DNA of 34,419 bases from UBA10133 sp964528565 (GTDB taxonomy: Bacteria; Patescibacteriota; Microgenomatia; UBA1400; MFAQ01). Made by a program: the position numbers and the translations under genes. Of the stretch, positions 21,548 through 29,384 are shown in pieces. Positions within the stretch are counted from its first letter, which is position 1, and every line of letters begins with the position of its first letter. The notes below the pieces were generated by a model. It did not search any database. It saw nothing but the letters and a program-made list of their open reading frames with translations, and was not told the DNA's origin. The stretch lies in the NCBI GenBank assembly GCA_964528565.1, contig CAZGSP010000006.1:1-34419 (forward strand), read 5' to 3'.

Positions 21548-21575
21548 GTTCGGGCCTCATCCCATCCCATCCGCC
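21548..21575 (+). repeat. tRNA-Ser(ACT) 3'-end fragment D
   Basis: GTTCGGGCCTCATCCCATCC then CATCCGCC: the same altered T-loop form as A and B with the CCCATCCC acceptor side of tRNA-Ser(ACT). It closes the arsR-arsM module and precedes the HD gene. Confidence 0.75.
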
Positions 21576-21625
21576 AACCATAAATTCATCGAACGGTCTC
21601 CTGGAAACAGGTGCTATAAATAAGT

Positions 21626-22717
21626 ATGATTGAAGATCAACAGGCGGTGTTAACAGCAAGCACTATTTCCGAATTTCTAATTAGTCGCGGTGTTCGCGCC
21701 GAATATGTTGAAAAATATTTACTGGATACCGCACACGGATTTACACATGCGGAAAAAGTTTTTGAAACAGCGAAAAAGTTGCTTGGCTTAATCGAAACAC
21801 CGGCAAAGACAGAAGGCTTAATTCCCTCACTTGAATTGGCCTGTGTTCTCCATGATTTTGCCGGTTTAAAATTGGACACTCTACCCTCAGATGAGATCAG
21901 TTCAATTCTAAATAAAATCTATCCGGAATTAGGAGAAAAAATTACCCAACAAGAATTAAATAAATTTCTTGTTGTGGGAGAGTATGGAATTACTCAGGAA
22001 ATCGTTAACCATTTCCAAAGTCAAATAGCACAACTTTCTACTGCTCAAAATGAAGTATCCGTTCGTCAATTCCATCATTTGTCGGGGGCTATTCTTGCAT
22101 ACAATTTATTAGCCGGTAATCCAATTTTTGCCGGTAAAGTAGTCGATGCCAAACTGGTCGCCTTGGCAGTCTTGTCTCACAATGAGATTGACCTCAACTT
22201 TGCTCCGAAGCAACCGGTGGGTGATGTCTTGATGGATGCTGATAAACTAGCAGAATTTGATGTTGTTCGAATGATCGATATAAATATCAATAAAGTTAAA
22301 AGATCGCTGTTTGATAGCGGCATTCCGAGGAGAGTAAGAATCGAAGCTTTAATTGACCATAGAGGGGCAGAAGAAATAGAGTTAGACCCCTCGTTTGGGA
22401 AGACCGGTAAATGGCTTGATACTTTTCAATTTTCCATGCTCAAACTTGTTTCTAATCTCTCCGATACCATCTACCGAAATCCAAAAACGGTATTGGTTTT
22501 GCTCGGGGAGAAAGATGGGCTTTTCGATCAAGCATTAACCGACACCTTTAAAGCAATTAGACAACACGCTAAATCTCCTAAGGAAATCGCCGCTATCGGA
22601 AGAGCGTTGCTCGATTTAATCAATGAAGCAAAAAACGATCCCCAATACCAATTAGCCATACCACTAATATCTAGAGCTGAATTCCGAATTACCTGTGAAA
22701 TCGATGGTGGTGTCTAG
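21626..22717 (+). CDS. HD-domain phosphohydrolase
   Basis: 363 aa. HD motifs: HGFTHAEKV (about residues 37-45), ACVLHDFA (about 72-79, the HD pair), VLSHNEIDL (about 181-189) and DADKLAEFD (about 201-209). Such enzymes hydrolyse nucleotides or cyclic nucleotides; the substrate is not predictable. A C-terminal helical region (about 240-360) is unassigned. TATAAA (21615-21620) lies 5 nt before the ATG (leaderless pattern). Last gene of the accessory run; convergent with the ABC transporter. Confidence 0.8.
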   Translation: MIEDQQAVLTASTISEFLISRGVRAEYVEKYLLDTAHGFTHAEKVFETAKKLLGLIETPAKTEGLIPSLELACVLHDFAGLKLDTLPSDEISSILNKIYPELGEKITQQELNKFLVVGEYGITQEIVNHFQSQIAQLSTAQNEVSVRQFHHLSGAILAYNLLAGNPIFAGKVVDAKLVALAVLSHNEIDLNFAPKQPVGDVLMDADKLAEFDVVRMIDININKVKRSLFDSGIPRRVRIEALIDHRGAEEIELDPSFGKTGKWLDTFQFSMLKLVSNLSDTIYRNPKTVLVLLGEKDGLFDQALTDTFKAIRQHAKSPKEIAAIGRALLDLINEAKNDPQYQLAIPLISRAEFRITCEIDGGV

Positions 22718-22736
22718 TCAATAAACTCTCTGCCAT

Positions 22737-23534
22737 TCATTTTTTCCGAAATCCCAAAGACACGACAAACACTCCCAATGCGATGAGAACTATCGTTCCC
22801 CCCGAAGAAAGATTCAAATAAAAAGAAGAAAATATTCCCGCCACCACCGAAAACAAAGACACCAGTTCGGCAATGATTATCGTTTTTACAAAACTCCTCC
22901 GGAACTGTAAAGCGGTCACCACCGGTATCACCATCAGCGCCGATATCAAAAGTACGCCCACGATCGGGATCGACAACGACACCGTTAATGCCGCCAAAAT
23001 GATCAGCAGGGTATTGATCATTCTGGTGGGAATGCCGCTCACCCGAGCCGACTCCTCGTCAAAAGAAATGTAAACCAGCTCTTTATAGAATAAATACAGC
23101 ACCCCGGCTACCACTGCCCCCAAACCTCCAATAATGAAAAGGTCTGCTTGTTTCACCGTCACTATCGATCCAAATAAATAATTCAAGAGTCCCACGTTAA
23201 AGCCATGTGCCAAACTAATAAGGACCACCGCCAAAGCAAGACTACCGGACAGAAAAATTGCCAGCGCCGACTCACCGTAAACTTTTTTTGAACTTCTAAG
23301 TCTCTCGATCACGACCGAGGACAAAACCGTCGCCACCATGGCGGTCACTATTGGATTTATTTGAAATAAAAACCCGACGGCTATTCCGGCCAAAGACACA
23401 TGAGCCAAAGTATCGGCGATCAAAGAATACCGCCTCAGTACCAAAAACATCCCAATAAGAGGGGCGATCAACCCGATAATGATTCCGGCTTGCAATCCTC
23501 GGATGGCAAAGCCATATTGAAATATATCAAGCAT
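22737..23534 (-). CDS. znuB: Zinc/manganese ABC transporter permease
   Basis: About 265 aa with eight or nine membrane helices. Family-3 metal permease features: LVLRRYSLIADTLAHVSLAGIAVGF (about 31-55) and SGIPTRMINTLLIILAALTVSLSIPIVGVLLISALMVIPVVTAL (about 165-210). The ATG at 23534 overlaps the ATPase stop by 8 nt (ATGCTTGA). The other start at 23597 would overlap the ATPase by 71 nt and is rejected. Metal not certain; Zn or Mn. Confidence 0.93.
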   Translation of the reverse strand: MLDIFQYGFAIRGLQAGIIIGLIAPLIGMFLVLRRYSLIADTLAHVSLAGIAVGFLFQINPIVTAMVATVLSSVVIERLRSSKKVYGESALAIFLSGSLALAVVLISLAHGFNVGLLNYLFGSIVTVKQADLFIIGGLGAVVAGVLYLFYKELVYISFDEESARVSGIPTRMINTLLIILAALTVSLSIPIVGVLLISALMVIPVVTALQFRRSFVKTIIIAELVSLFSVVAGIFSSFYLNLSSGGTIVLIALGVFVVSLGFRKK

Positions 23535-24291
23535 GTTCGTGGTGGTGATGAATAAACTTTTTATCTCCATAAAGCCTTTCCAGATCGGCTTTGACAAACT
23601 TCTTGGGATTATTGTCGTAGCTTAGAGTTCTGTTCACAAAGGCTATTTCCGTCACCTCGTTTACCACCGCCTCTATATCATGAGAAATAAATACTAGAGT
23701 AATTTCCAGTTCGCGATTCAGTTTTTTTAACAGCTGATAAAACTGATCTTGAGCCGGAGTGTCCACTCCCGCCATCGGCTCATCCAAAAAGATTACTTCG
23801 GGTTGACCCGCCAAGGCCCTGGCGATAAATACTCTTTGCTGTTGACCGCCGGAGAGATCTCCGATGATCCGGTCTTTGAACTCATACATTTCCACTTGTC
23901 TGAGAGATTCGTTGATTATCTTTTTGTCTTCTCCGGAAAGAGACCTAAAAAGACCGGCTTTCCCATACCTTCCCATCGCTACCACCTCGAACACGGTTGC
24001 CGGAAAGTTCACGTCGAAGTTGATCACCTTCTGTGGTACATATCCGATCTTGGATCGGTCCTTAAAATCATGGATCTCCTGTCCGAACATCTTTACTGTT
24101 CCGGCAGACGGCTCCAGAAGTCCCAGCATGATTTTTATCAAAGTTGTTTTGCCGCCGCCATTTGGACCAATCACTCCCAGATAATCCCCTTTGTGAATAT
24201 TCAAGTCCACTTTCGCGAGAACCAAGTCTCCGCCATAGGCAAACGACACTCCGTTAACCTCAATAATATTTTTTGTATGGTCTACCGGCAT
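23527..24291 (-). CDS. znuC: Zinc/manganese ABC transporter ATPase
   Basis: 254 aa. Walker A GPNGGGKTT (about residues 42-50), Q-loop VPQK, signature LSGGQQQR (about 145-152), Walker B VIFLDEP (about 165-171), switch His in FISHD. A His-rich tail (IHHHHEHA) may bind the transported metal. It overlaps znuA by 10 nt and znuB by 8 nt, forming a tight operon. Confidence 0.94.
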   Translation of the reverse strand: MPVDHTKNIIEVNGVSFAYGGDLVLAKVDLNIHKGDYLGVIGPNGGGKTTLIKIMLGLLEPSAGTVKMFGQEIHDFKDRSKIGYVPQKVINFDVNFPATVFEVVAMGRYGKAGLFRSLSGEDKKIINESLRQVEMYEFKDRIIGDLSGGQQQRVFIARALAGQPEVIFLDEPMAGVDTPAQDQFYQLLKKLNRELEITLVFISHDIEAVVNEVTEIAFVNRTLSYDNNPKKFVKADLERLYGDKKFIHHHHEHA

Positions 24292-25181
24292 TCTAGTGCT
24301 ATTCGTAAATTTTCTAAATTTTCCTCCATAATAGACAGGTAATTTTTCCCTTGCATCAGGTCATTATCGCTTATTCCTTCAATCGGATCCAACACCAAAG
24401 TTTTTGCCCCGACTTCCTCGGCTATTGTTTCGGCCAGTTTTGGACTTACCAAACTCTCAAAAAAGATGTATTTGATCTGTCTTTCTTTGGCAAACTTCGC
24501 TATCTCGGTCATTTGTTTGGTCGAAGGTTCTTCATCGGGAGATAAACCGGCGATGGCTACTTGTGTTAACCCAAATTCACGGGTTAAATATCCAAAGGCC
24601 GCGTGAGAGGTTACGATCTCTCTTCGATTACAGTCGGCCAGACCCCGGGAATAGTCCGCCTGCAGTTTATCCAGTTTTTGGTTCAGAATAACAGCGTTTT
24701 CGGAGTAATAACTTTCATTTTCCCGATCTGCCTGGATCAATCCAGCCAGAATATTTCCGGCTTCCTCTTTGGCTAGCCGCGGCGACAGCCAGACATGGGA
24801 ATCGTCCCCGACGAATAAGTCCTTTCCCGCTTCGATCACTTGGACGTTTTTTGCATCTTCTTTGATCTTCTTTCCCCATGTTTCCAGAGACCCACCGTTT
24901 AAAATCAACAGCTTGCTTTGCTGGATATCAACCATATCTCTGGCTGTCGGTTCGTAGTCATGTGGCTCCACCCCTGCCGGAGTAAGGTTCTTCACCTCAA
25001 CTTTTTCCCTACCGATTTCATTGGTTAGATAATAAAGAGGATAAAAAGAAGTGACTACGGACACCCTCCCGTCTCCGTTCAAGGGAGTATTTTTTGGCCA
25101 TATTTTCCAAATCCCCATAGCCATAATTAAAAAAACAAAAACCAATATCAGCCCTAAAACAAATTTTCTCTTCACACTCAT
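24282..25181 (-). CDS. znuA: Zinc/manganese ABC transporter substrate-binding protein
   Basis: About 299 aa. N-terminal membrane segment (about residues 6-25; no lipobox Cys seen, so probably an uncleaved anchor). Cluster A-I binding protein with metal ligands H in GVEPHDYEPT, H in DSHVWLSP, H in SHAAFGYL, and acidic D in LVLDPIEG. It lacks the long His-rich loop of some ZnuA proteins. Start at 25181; the GTG two codons later would fit a leaderless transcript because TACAAT (25187-25182) abuts the ATG. 11 nt behind comF. Confidence 0.92.
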   Translation of the reverse strand: MSVKRKFVLGLILVFVFLIMAMGIWKIWPKNTPLNGDGRVSVVTSFYPLYYLTNEIGREKVEVKNLTPAGVEPHDYEPTARDMVDIQQSKLLILNGGSLETWGKKIKEDAKNVQVIEAGKDLFVGDDSHVWLSPRLAKEEAGNILAGLIQADRENESYYSENAVILNQKLDKLQADYSRGLADCNRREIVTSHAAFGYLTREFGLTQVAIAGLSPDEEPSTKQMTEIAKFAKERQIKYIFFESLVSPKLAETIAEEVGAKTLVLDPIEGISDNDLMQGKNYLSIMEENLENLRIALECR

Positions 25182-25192
25182 ATTGTAAATGA

Positions 25193-25891
25193 TTAGTGGG
25201 CGAGCGACAGACCCCACACCAGGGCCACCCCGGCCTTTTTCAAAATTTTTGTACACTCTCTCATATCCGCACCGCTGGTAAATACATCATCCACCAGTAG
25301 TATTTTCTTCCCTCTGAGACCTGAAATCTGAAATCTGAGATCTAAAGCAAATGCCCCCTTGATATTCTTCTCCCTCTCTTCTTTTGTTTTCATGGTCACC
25401 TGCTGTTTCGTATTTCTCACTCGTTTCAACAATCTCTCCAATTTGATATTTGTCATCCGAGACCTGCCCGTCCGGCAGGCGGGTCCGATAACCTGTGCAA
25501 TGAGCTCCGCTTGATTAAACCCCCGCCAATTTTCACGATAATAATGAAGCGGTACCGGCACCAGATAGTCAAAGTTCTCACCGGTTTGAAAACTAAAACC
25601 CTCCAAAACAATTTTTACCAGTTCTTTATTGAAGTCATACTTCACCGCATCCACTACCGCTCTGGCGACCGGCTCTTGGTATTCATAAATTGAAATCAAG
25701 CCATCCATTCCCCATCCGGTTTTACACCTGGGATGAGTCCATCCCATAGGCGAACCCTCTCCGCACATCGGACATATCTGATCCACAAAATCCAGTCTTT
25801 CCCGGCACTCCGGACACAAATATACACCCCACTTCCCGCACAACGCACATACTTTAGGAAAAATAAAGTCGATGATCGCCTCCCAAATCAT
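25193..25891 (-). CDS. comF: ComF-family phosphoribosyltransferase-like protein
   Basis: 232 aa. N-terminal zinc ribbon CALCG...CPEC and CPMCG (about residues 15-45), then a PRTase domain with VPVPLHYYRENWRGFNQAELIA (about 110-131) and the PRPP loop KILLVDDVFTSGADMRECTKIL (about 197-218). ComF supports DNA uptake in competent bacteria. An in-frame GC-rich palindrome encodes GPACRTGRSR in the middle, and a short TCTGAAATCTGAAATC duplication lies before the PRPP loop, so two insertions have been tolerated between conserved parts. Confidence 0.9.
   Translation of the reverse strand: MIWEAIIDFIFPKVCALCGKWGVYLCPECRERLDFVDQICPMCGEGSPMGWTHPRCKTGWGMDGLISIYEYQEPVARAVVDAVKYDFNKELVKIVLEGFSFQTGENFDYLVPVPLHYYRENWRGFNQAELIAQVIGPACRTGRSRMTNIKLERLLKRVRNTKQQVTMKTKEEREKNIKGAFALDLRFQISGLRGKKILLVDDVFTSGADMRECTKILKKAGVALVWGLSLAH
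25461..25485. repeat. GC-rich palindrome inside comF
   Basis: CCTGCC (25463-25468) - CGTCC - GGCAGG (25474-25479), within a wider GACC...GGTC dyad. Its length keeps the reading frame. Same core arms as the palindrome at 15543-15558. Confidence 0.8.
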
Positions 25892-25903
25892 AATTAATCA
25901 TAA

Positions 25904-25933
25904 TTGTTCCGCCCGTGAACAATTAAGTATAAT
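25904..25933 (+). promoter_or_regulatory. smpB promoter
   Basis: TTGTTC (25904-25909), 18-nt spacer, TATAAT (25928-25933), 6 nt to the ATG at 25940: a leaderless layout. It lies in the divergent gap with comF. Confidence 0.65.
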
Positions 25934-25939
25934 AAGGCC

Positions 25940-26377
25940 ATGCTCGCCACGAACAAAAAGGCATTTTTTGATTATGAAGTCATTGAGTCTTATGAGGCTG
26001 GAATTGAGCTGACCGGAGGCGAAGTCAAGAGTATCCGGAGTGGAGGCGCCAACTTTGCGGGGGCGAGAGTCCTTCTCAAAGAAGACGGAGCCTATCTAAT
26101 CGGCCTGAACATCCAAAAATACAAGTTTGCCACTTCCGAAAGCTATGATCCTGCACGGGTGAGGAGGCTCCTCCTGCACCAAAAGGAACTCGTGGCTATA
26201 AAGACAAAAATGAGATCGGCCGGTTTGACTTTAGTGCCTATGAAGCTGTATAATAAGGGCAGTCTCGTAAAGGTGCAGGTAGCTTTAGTTCGAGGCAAAA
26301 AGAAGTTTGAAAAGCGTGAGTTGATTAAAAAAAGGGTCTCAAACTTGAGCCTGGCGAGACGTTTAAAAAACCAATAG
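25940..26377 (+). CDS. smpB: SsrA-binding protein SmpB
   Basis: 145 aa. It binds tmRNA and delivers it to stalled ribosomes. NKKAFFDYEVIESYEAGIELTGGEVKSIRSGGANFAGARV (about residues 5-44) is the OB-fold signature and the C-terminus is a basic tail (KKKFEKRELIKKRVSNLSLARRLKNQ) that mimics the codon-anticodon part. Its partner tmRNA starts about 300 nt downstream on the same strand. Confidence 0.97.
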   Translation: MLATNKKAFFDYEVIESYEAGIELTGGEVKSIRSGGANFAGARVLLKEDGAYLIGLNIQKYKFATSESYDPARVRRLLLHQKELVAIKTKMRSAGLTLVPMKLYNKGSLVKVQVALVRGKKKFEKRELIKKRVSNLSLARRLKNQ

Positions 26378-26392
26378 ATGAAAGGACAAAAA

Positions 26393-26635
26393 ATGGACCT
26401 ATTCTGGACAAAAATTATGCCTGAGTGTGTTTCCAAGTATTCTTGGGGCGGTGAATTTACGGCCAAAATGAGCTTAAAGAAGTATCAAGAAGGCATAAAA
26501 GCGAAGATTAAGACCATGGACGAGAATGAATTTGACCTTTTTTTAGCCGCAGTCGTTATGCAAGCCAGCCGTGATCAAATGATGGGTGTCAACTTGACCG
26601 AAAAGGTCGGGTTTCTACGGGGTCTCAGAGCCTAA
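26393..26635 (+). CDS. Hypothetical protein between smpB and tmRNA
   Basis: 80 aa from the ATG at 26393, which has AAAGGA at a suitable distance; the ATG at 26378 directly abuts the smpB stop and is less likely. Mostly helical, with Trp and Met rich N-terminus (MDLFWTKIMPECVSKYSWGG). No family recognised. Position suggests co-transcription with smpB. Confidence 0.6.
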   Translation: MDLFWTKIMPECVSKYSWGGEFTAKMSLKKYQEGIKAKIKTMDENEFDLFLAAVVMQASRDQMMGVNLTEKVGFLRGLRA

Positions 26636-26641
26636 ATTGGG

Positions 26642-26670
26642 TTGACTTTCGAAGCTATTTGTTGTATATT
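26642..26670 (+). promoter_or_regulatory. tmRNA promoter
   Basis: TTGACT (26642-26647), 17-nt spacer, TATATT (26665-26670), about 9 nt before the mature tmRNA 5' end. The best sigma-70 promoter in the window. Confidence 0.85.
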
Positions 26671-26679
26671 ATAGGTATT

Positions 26680-27092
26680 GGGGACGACAGGAATCGATGG
26701 AGTGGTACGTTTACAGTTGCAAGCCTCCTTTGGTAATAGGAGTCAAAAAGACCAAAATTTAATTGTCAATAAAGAAGACAAAATACTTGGTTTCATTTCC
26801 GGCGGAGTCAAATCCCTCGCTAACGAAATCAAATCTTTCGCTCCCGTTTACGCTTTTGCCTAAACAGTAGCTTAAAGACGTCTTGAAAGCCGGCGGATCC
26901 CGGGCTACTTTCAGGGCGAAAAAATACCGGATTGAATGCCTTAAGTTTGATTTAGGCTTAAGGACTAACTTAATCTAAGTCGACCATAAAGTGTTCTTGT
27001 TTACCTGAAGCTTTATGGAAAATCGGTAAACTAAGCTTGTAGACTCTGTATCCATATTATTTCAGACGGGAGTTCGATTCTCCCCGTCTCCA
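26680..27092 (+). ncRNA. ssrA: Transfer-messenger RNA
   Basis: About 413 nt. The tRNA-like ends pair as GGGGACG (26680-26686) with CGTCTCC (27085-27091), with T-arm GGGAGTTCGATTCTCCC and discriminator A at 27092; CCA is not encoded. The tag frame ends at TAA 26861-26863 and reads ANEIKSFAPVYAFA if it resumes at GCT 26819; a longer start (VKSL...) cannot be excluded. The AFA end is unusual next to the common ALAA. Located just after smpB. Confidence 0.95.
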
Positions 27093-27241
27093 CAATACAA
27101 AACTCTCCCCTCGTGGGAGAGTTTTGTATTGTCTAAAGGAGAATTGAACAATGACGGAGCCAAACCCGTAACGGTTTTGGCGAGTCGGGGTCGACGAATT
27201 TGCGAAGCAAATATCGGTGACTTCAATTCCCTCCCGTCTCC
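27092..27241 (+). repeat. Structured tRNA-end repeat, member 1, behind tmRNA
   Basis: A perfect 18-bp hairpin (27092-27109 with 27115-27132, loop CTCGT) may also end tmRNA transcription. Then GGAGAATTGAACAATGACGGA, the 23-nt hairpin 27159-27181 (outer GCCAAA/TTTGGC, inner CCG/CGG, loop TAA), GAGTCGGGG, second hairpin 27190-27221 (ATTTGC/GCAAAT, loop GAA), and TTCAATTCCCTCCCGTCTCC (27222-27241), an imperfect copy of the tmRNA 3' end. Confidence 0.88.
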
Positions 27242-27260
27242 TTATCCGAACTCCTATTCC

Positions 27261-29144
27261 CTACTTAATAACCCCCACCGTCCCGCCCACCAGCACCAGG
27301 AGATTCCCTTGTCCGTCAAACTCAATATCCGAAGCTTCAATCAATCTGCCGGATTTTAAGACCTGGCTACAAACGCCGGTGTCCTTACTGCAAATAACCA
27401 CGGCTCCGGTACTACTACCCAATAGAGCCAGTCTCGTACCGTCCTGTTCCACGGCAATTCGATTTACTTTTATCTCTGCCGGAAGACCGCTTACCGAAAA
27501 CTGTTCCTTTGATCCCCTTCTAAATCTCTCCACCACACCCTTTTCCGAAACAACCCAAATATCACTATCCATAGCCATATCCACCGGTTCAAACCCAATG
27601 GACTGATCTTGTTTCAGCCATCTAACTCTGTCACCAAAACCTTCTCCGGCGGCCGAGTACTTGTATATTTCTTTATTACCTTGATCAAGAACATAAAGGT
27701 TACCCCCAAAGATTCCCAGTGTCACCGGCCTTGCCACCGCCGCATCAAATTTAACCAGATCCTCCCCCGTCACCGCATTACGGACTCCGCTATTACCGAG
27801 AACCATTATCCGACTTCCTTCTCCAACCATATCCATCCAGCCCAATCCTTCTCCTTTCCCTGCTACCACCTTTATATCTTTGGTTTTCACTTCCGCCGTC
27901 ATTATCACCCCCATTGTGGAATCGAGAACCAATAGCTGACCGACTTTTTGCGTTCCCAACCTGCTTCCCTTAAATCCTTGTCGTACCAAATCAATTTTCA
28001 AGATTTCCTCTATCTGGCTTTCTTTTTCTCCCGAAGCCACCGTCCAACCATCATTAATCTTCTTCTCCAAGTCGGACAACTCTTTGCCAAATCTACCGTT
28101 TACGAATCGACCCTTACCCGTATCAAAGATCACCCTTACATCCTCTATCAGCTTCTTTGCCCCCGTGGAGTTTATCGATACTAACGTGCTTGCCTCAAGG
28201 AGGCTTTTTTCAATTGGTTCGGAAAAACCTTGCCAGTCTTTTAACTCAGCCGTTCTCTTCATCTTTATCGAGCCCGTGATCAAACTAACCACCAACATAA
28301 TCAAAAACAAGATACCCAAAAGCATCGACCACTTCTTCCTCTTGGAGGTTTCTCTTCTATCAACAAGGATCTTTTGTTTTATCGGCCTGAGTTTCATCCA
28401 CCAATTAATCAATTTTTCTTTAAGCCCTATTGGCCCCACCAGTCTATCTGCCACCAAGTCTTCCTCCACTCCCCCGGTTACTTCCTCGGTAATTGAGTTT
28501 CCATTTATCTCACCGGGAGGTAGCTCTACCGGCAAGGATTCTTCCGTTTCTTTCCCCAATAATTTGCCAAAATTAAACATCAATCCTGCCACGGCACCAT
28601 CCTCTTCCCCAAGTTCTTCATTCAATTTTGAAATATCATCTTCTGTGGCACCGGAAAATTTTTCCGCGATTTCCTCTTTGTACTTCCCTGTTAAAACCAT
28701 CAATTTATCATCCTCCTCAATTTTTCCTTTGAGAACTTTTCCCGGAGGTAGATTTTTTGACAGGTCAAACTCTTTTTGGTTGCGGGTTAACACTACTTTT
28801 ACTTCCCCCCATCTGGCCACTCTGAGCTCCCGTCCGTTTCCTTCCGAATTTACCCACACCCAGACTCCGGTTAGATCGGGATACTTTTCTTGCCACTTTT
28901 CTCCAAATTCCGCCAACTGGCCGGATGACTCCAATTTATTAAAATACTCTTCTACCCACGCCATAAGTTCGGCATCTATCTCCGCCCAATTTTCCTTATT
29001 TTCTCCCAAAACCACTCCGAATAGCGCTCCTTTATTTTGTAGCTCCACATTGTCGAAGGGAATCCTGGCATATATCTGAGCCCAGCCATTTGAGCCTTCT
29101 TCTTTTACGATCCTCCAAAAAGATAATCCTAAACCTGTATTCAT
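27261..29144 (-). CDS. Membrane protein: PP2C-like cytoplasmic domain plus propeller-like exterior
   Basis: 627 aa. Residues about 1-160 have the strand pattern of a PP2C phosphatase (ALFGVVLG, VWVWVNSEGNGRELRVARWGEVKVVLTRNQ, DDKLMVLTG), but the metal-binding Asp residues (DG...GD...DG) are missing, so it is likely inactive. An acidic linker and basic KRKK precede one membrane helix (about 273-292), which places the C-terminal part outside. Residues about 390-627 contain repeated LLVL/NLYVLDQGNKEIYKY/GNLLVLVGG strands of a beta-propeller. A sensor or scaffold role is inferred. It forms a minus-strand cluster with the next genes. Confidence 0.6.
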   Translation of the reverse strand: MNTGLGLSFWRIVKEEGSNGWAQIYARIPFDNVELQNKGALFGVVLGENKENWAEIDAELMAWVEEYFNKLESSGQLAEFGEKWQEKYPDLTGVWVWVNSEGNGRELRVARWGEVKVVLTRNQKEFDLSKNLPPGKVLKGKIEEDDKLMVLTGKYKEEIAEKFSGATEDDISKLNEELGEEDGAVAGLMFNFGKLLGKETEESLPVELPPGEINGNSITEEVTGGVEEDLVADRLVGPIGLKEKLINWWMKLRPIKQKILVDRRETSKRKKWSMLLGILFLIMLVVSLITGSIKMKRTAELKDWQGFSEPIEKSLLEASTLVSINSTGAKKLIEDVRVIFDTGKGRFVNGRFGKELSDLEKKINDGWTVASGEKESQIEEILKIDLVRQGFKGSRLGTQKVGQLLVLDSTMGVIMTAEVKTKDIKVVAGKGEGLGWMDMVGEGSRIMVLGNSGVRNAVTGEDLVKFDAAVARPVTLGIFGGNLYVLDQGNKEIYKYSAAGEGFGDRVRWLKQDQSIGFEPVDMAMDSDIWVVSEKGVVERFRRGSKEQFSVSGLPAEIKVNRIAVEQDGTRLALLGSSTGAVVICSKDTGVCSQVLKSGRLIEASDIEFDGQGNLLVLVGGTVGVIK

Positions 29145-29162
29145 TGGGGCAGTTATTCTTTC

Positions 29163-29384
29163 CTAAGCTAATAGTACTATAACAGTCACAAAAAGCGAGA
29201 ATAGGAAGTAGCCCCAAGTAAGCAATTTAAGGCTTTTTCCAATCGGTAAGCTAACTACTCTGTCCATCAAACTTGCCTGACGAACCATGATTAGAGACAT
29301 GATCAAAAAAAGCACCATCGAAATTTTCACCATAAACCCCACAATTAAACTTAGGCTTATAGATACTCCCGGTATTATTTCCAT
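29163..29384 (-). CDS. Small two-helix membrane protein
   Basis: 73 aa with membrane helices at about residues 8-30 and 52-72. Starts inside the end of the PH-domain gene (10-nt overlap). Possibly the DUF5657-like small protein found in this lineage, but that is from memory of gene order and unproven. Function unknown. Confidence 0.6.
   Translation of the reverse strand: MEIIPGVSISLSLIVGFMVKISMVLFLIMSLIMVRQASLMDRVVSLPIGKSLKLLTWGYFLFSLFVTVIVLLA

Noticed and set aside
22718..22736. A fifth cassette boundary after the HD gene
   Set aside because: No tRNA-end-like sequence is visible in the short gap to znuB.
28084..29079. Long plus-strand open frame opposite the PP2C-like/propeller gene
   Set aside because: Low-complexity Ser/Pro/Phe composition typical of antisense frames; the minus-strand gene has proper domains.
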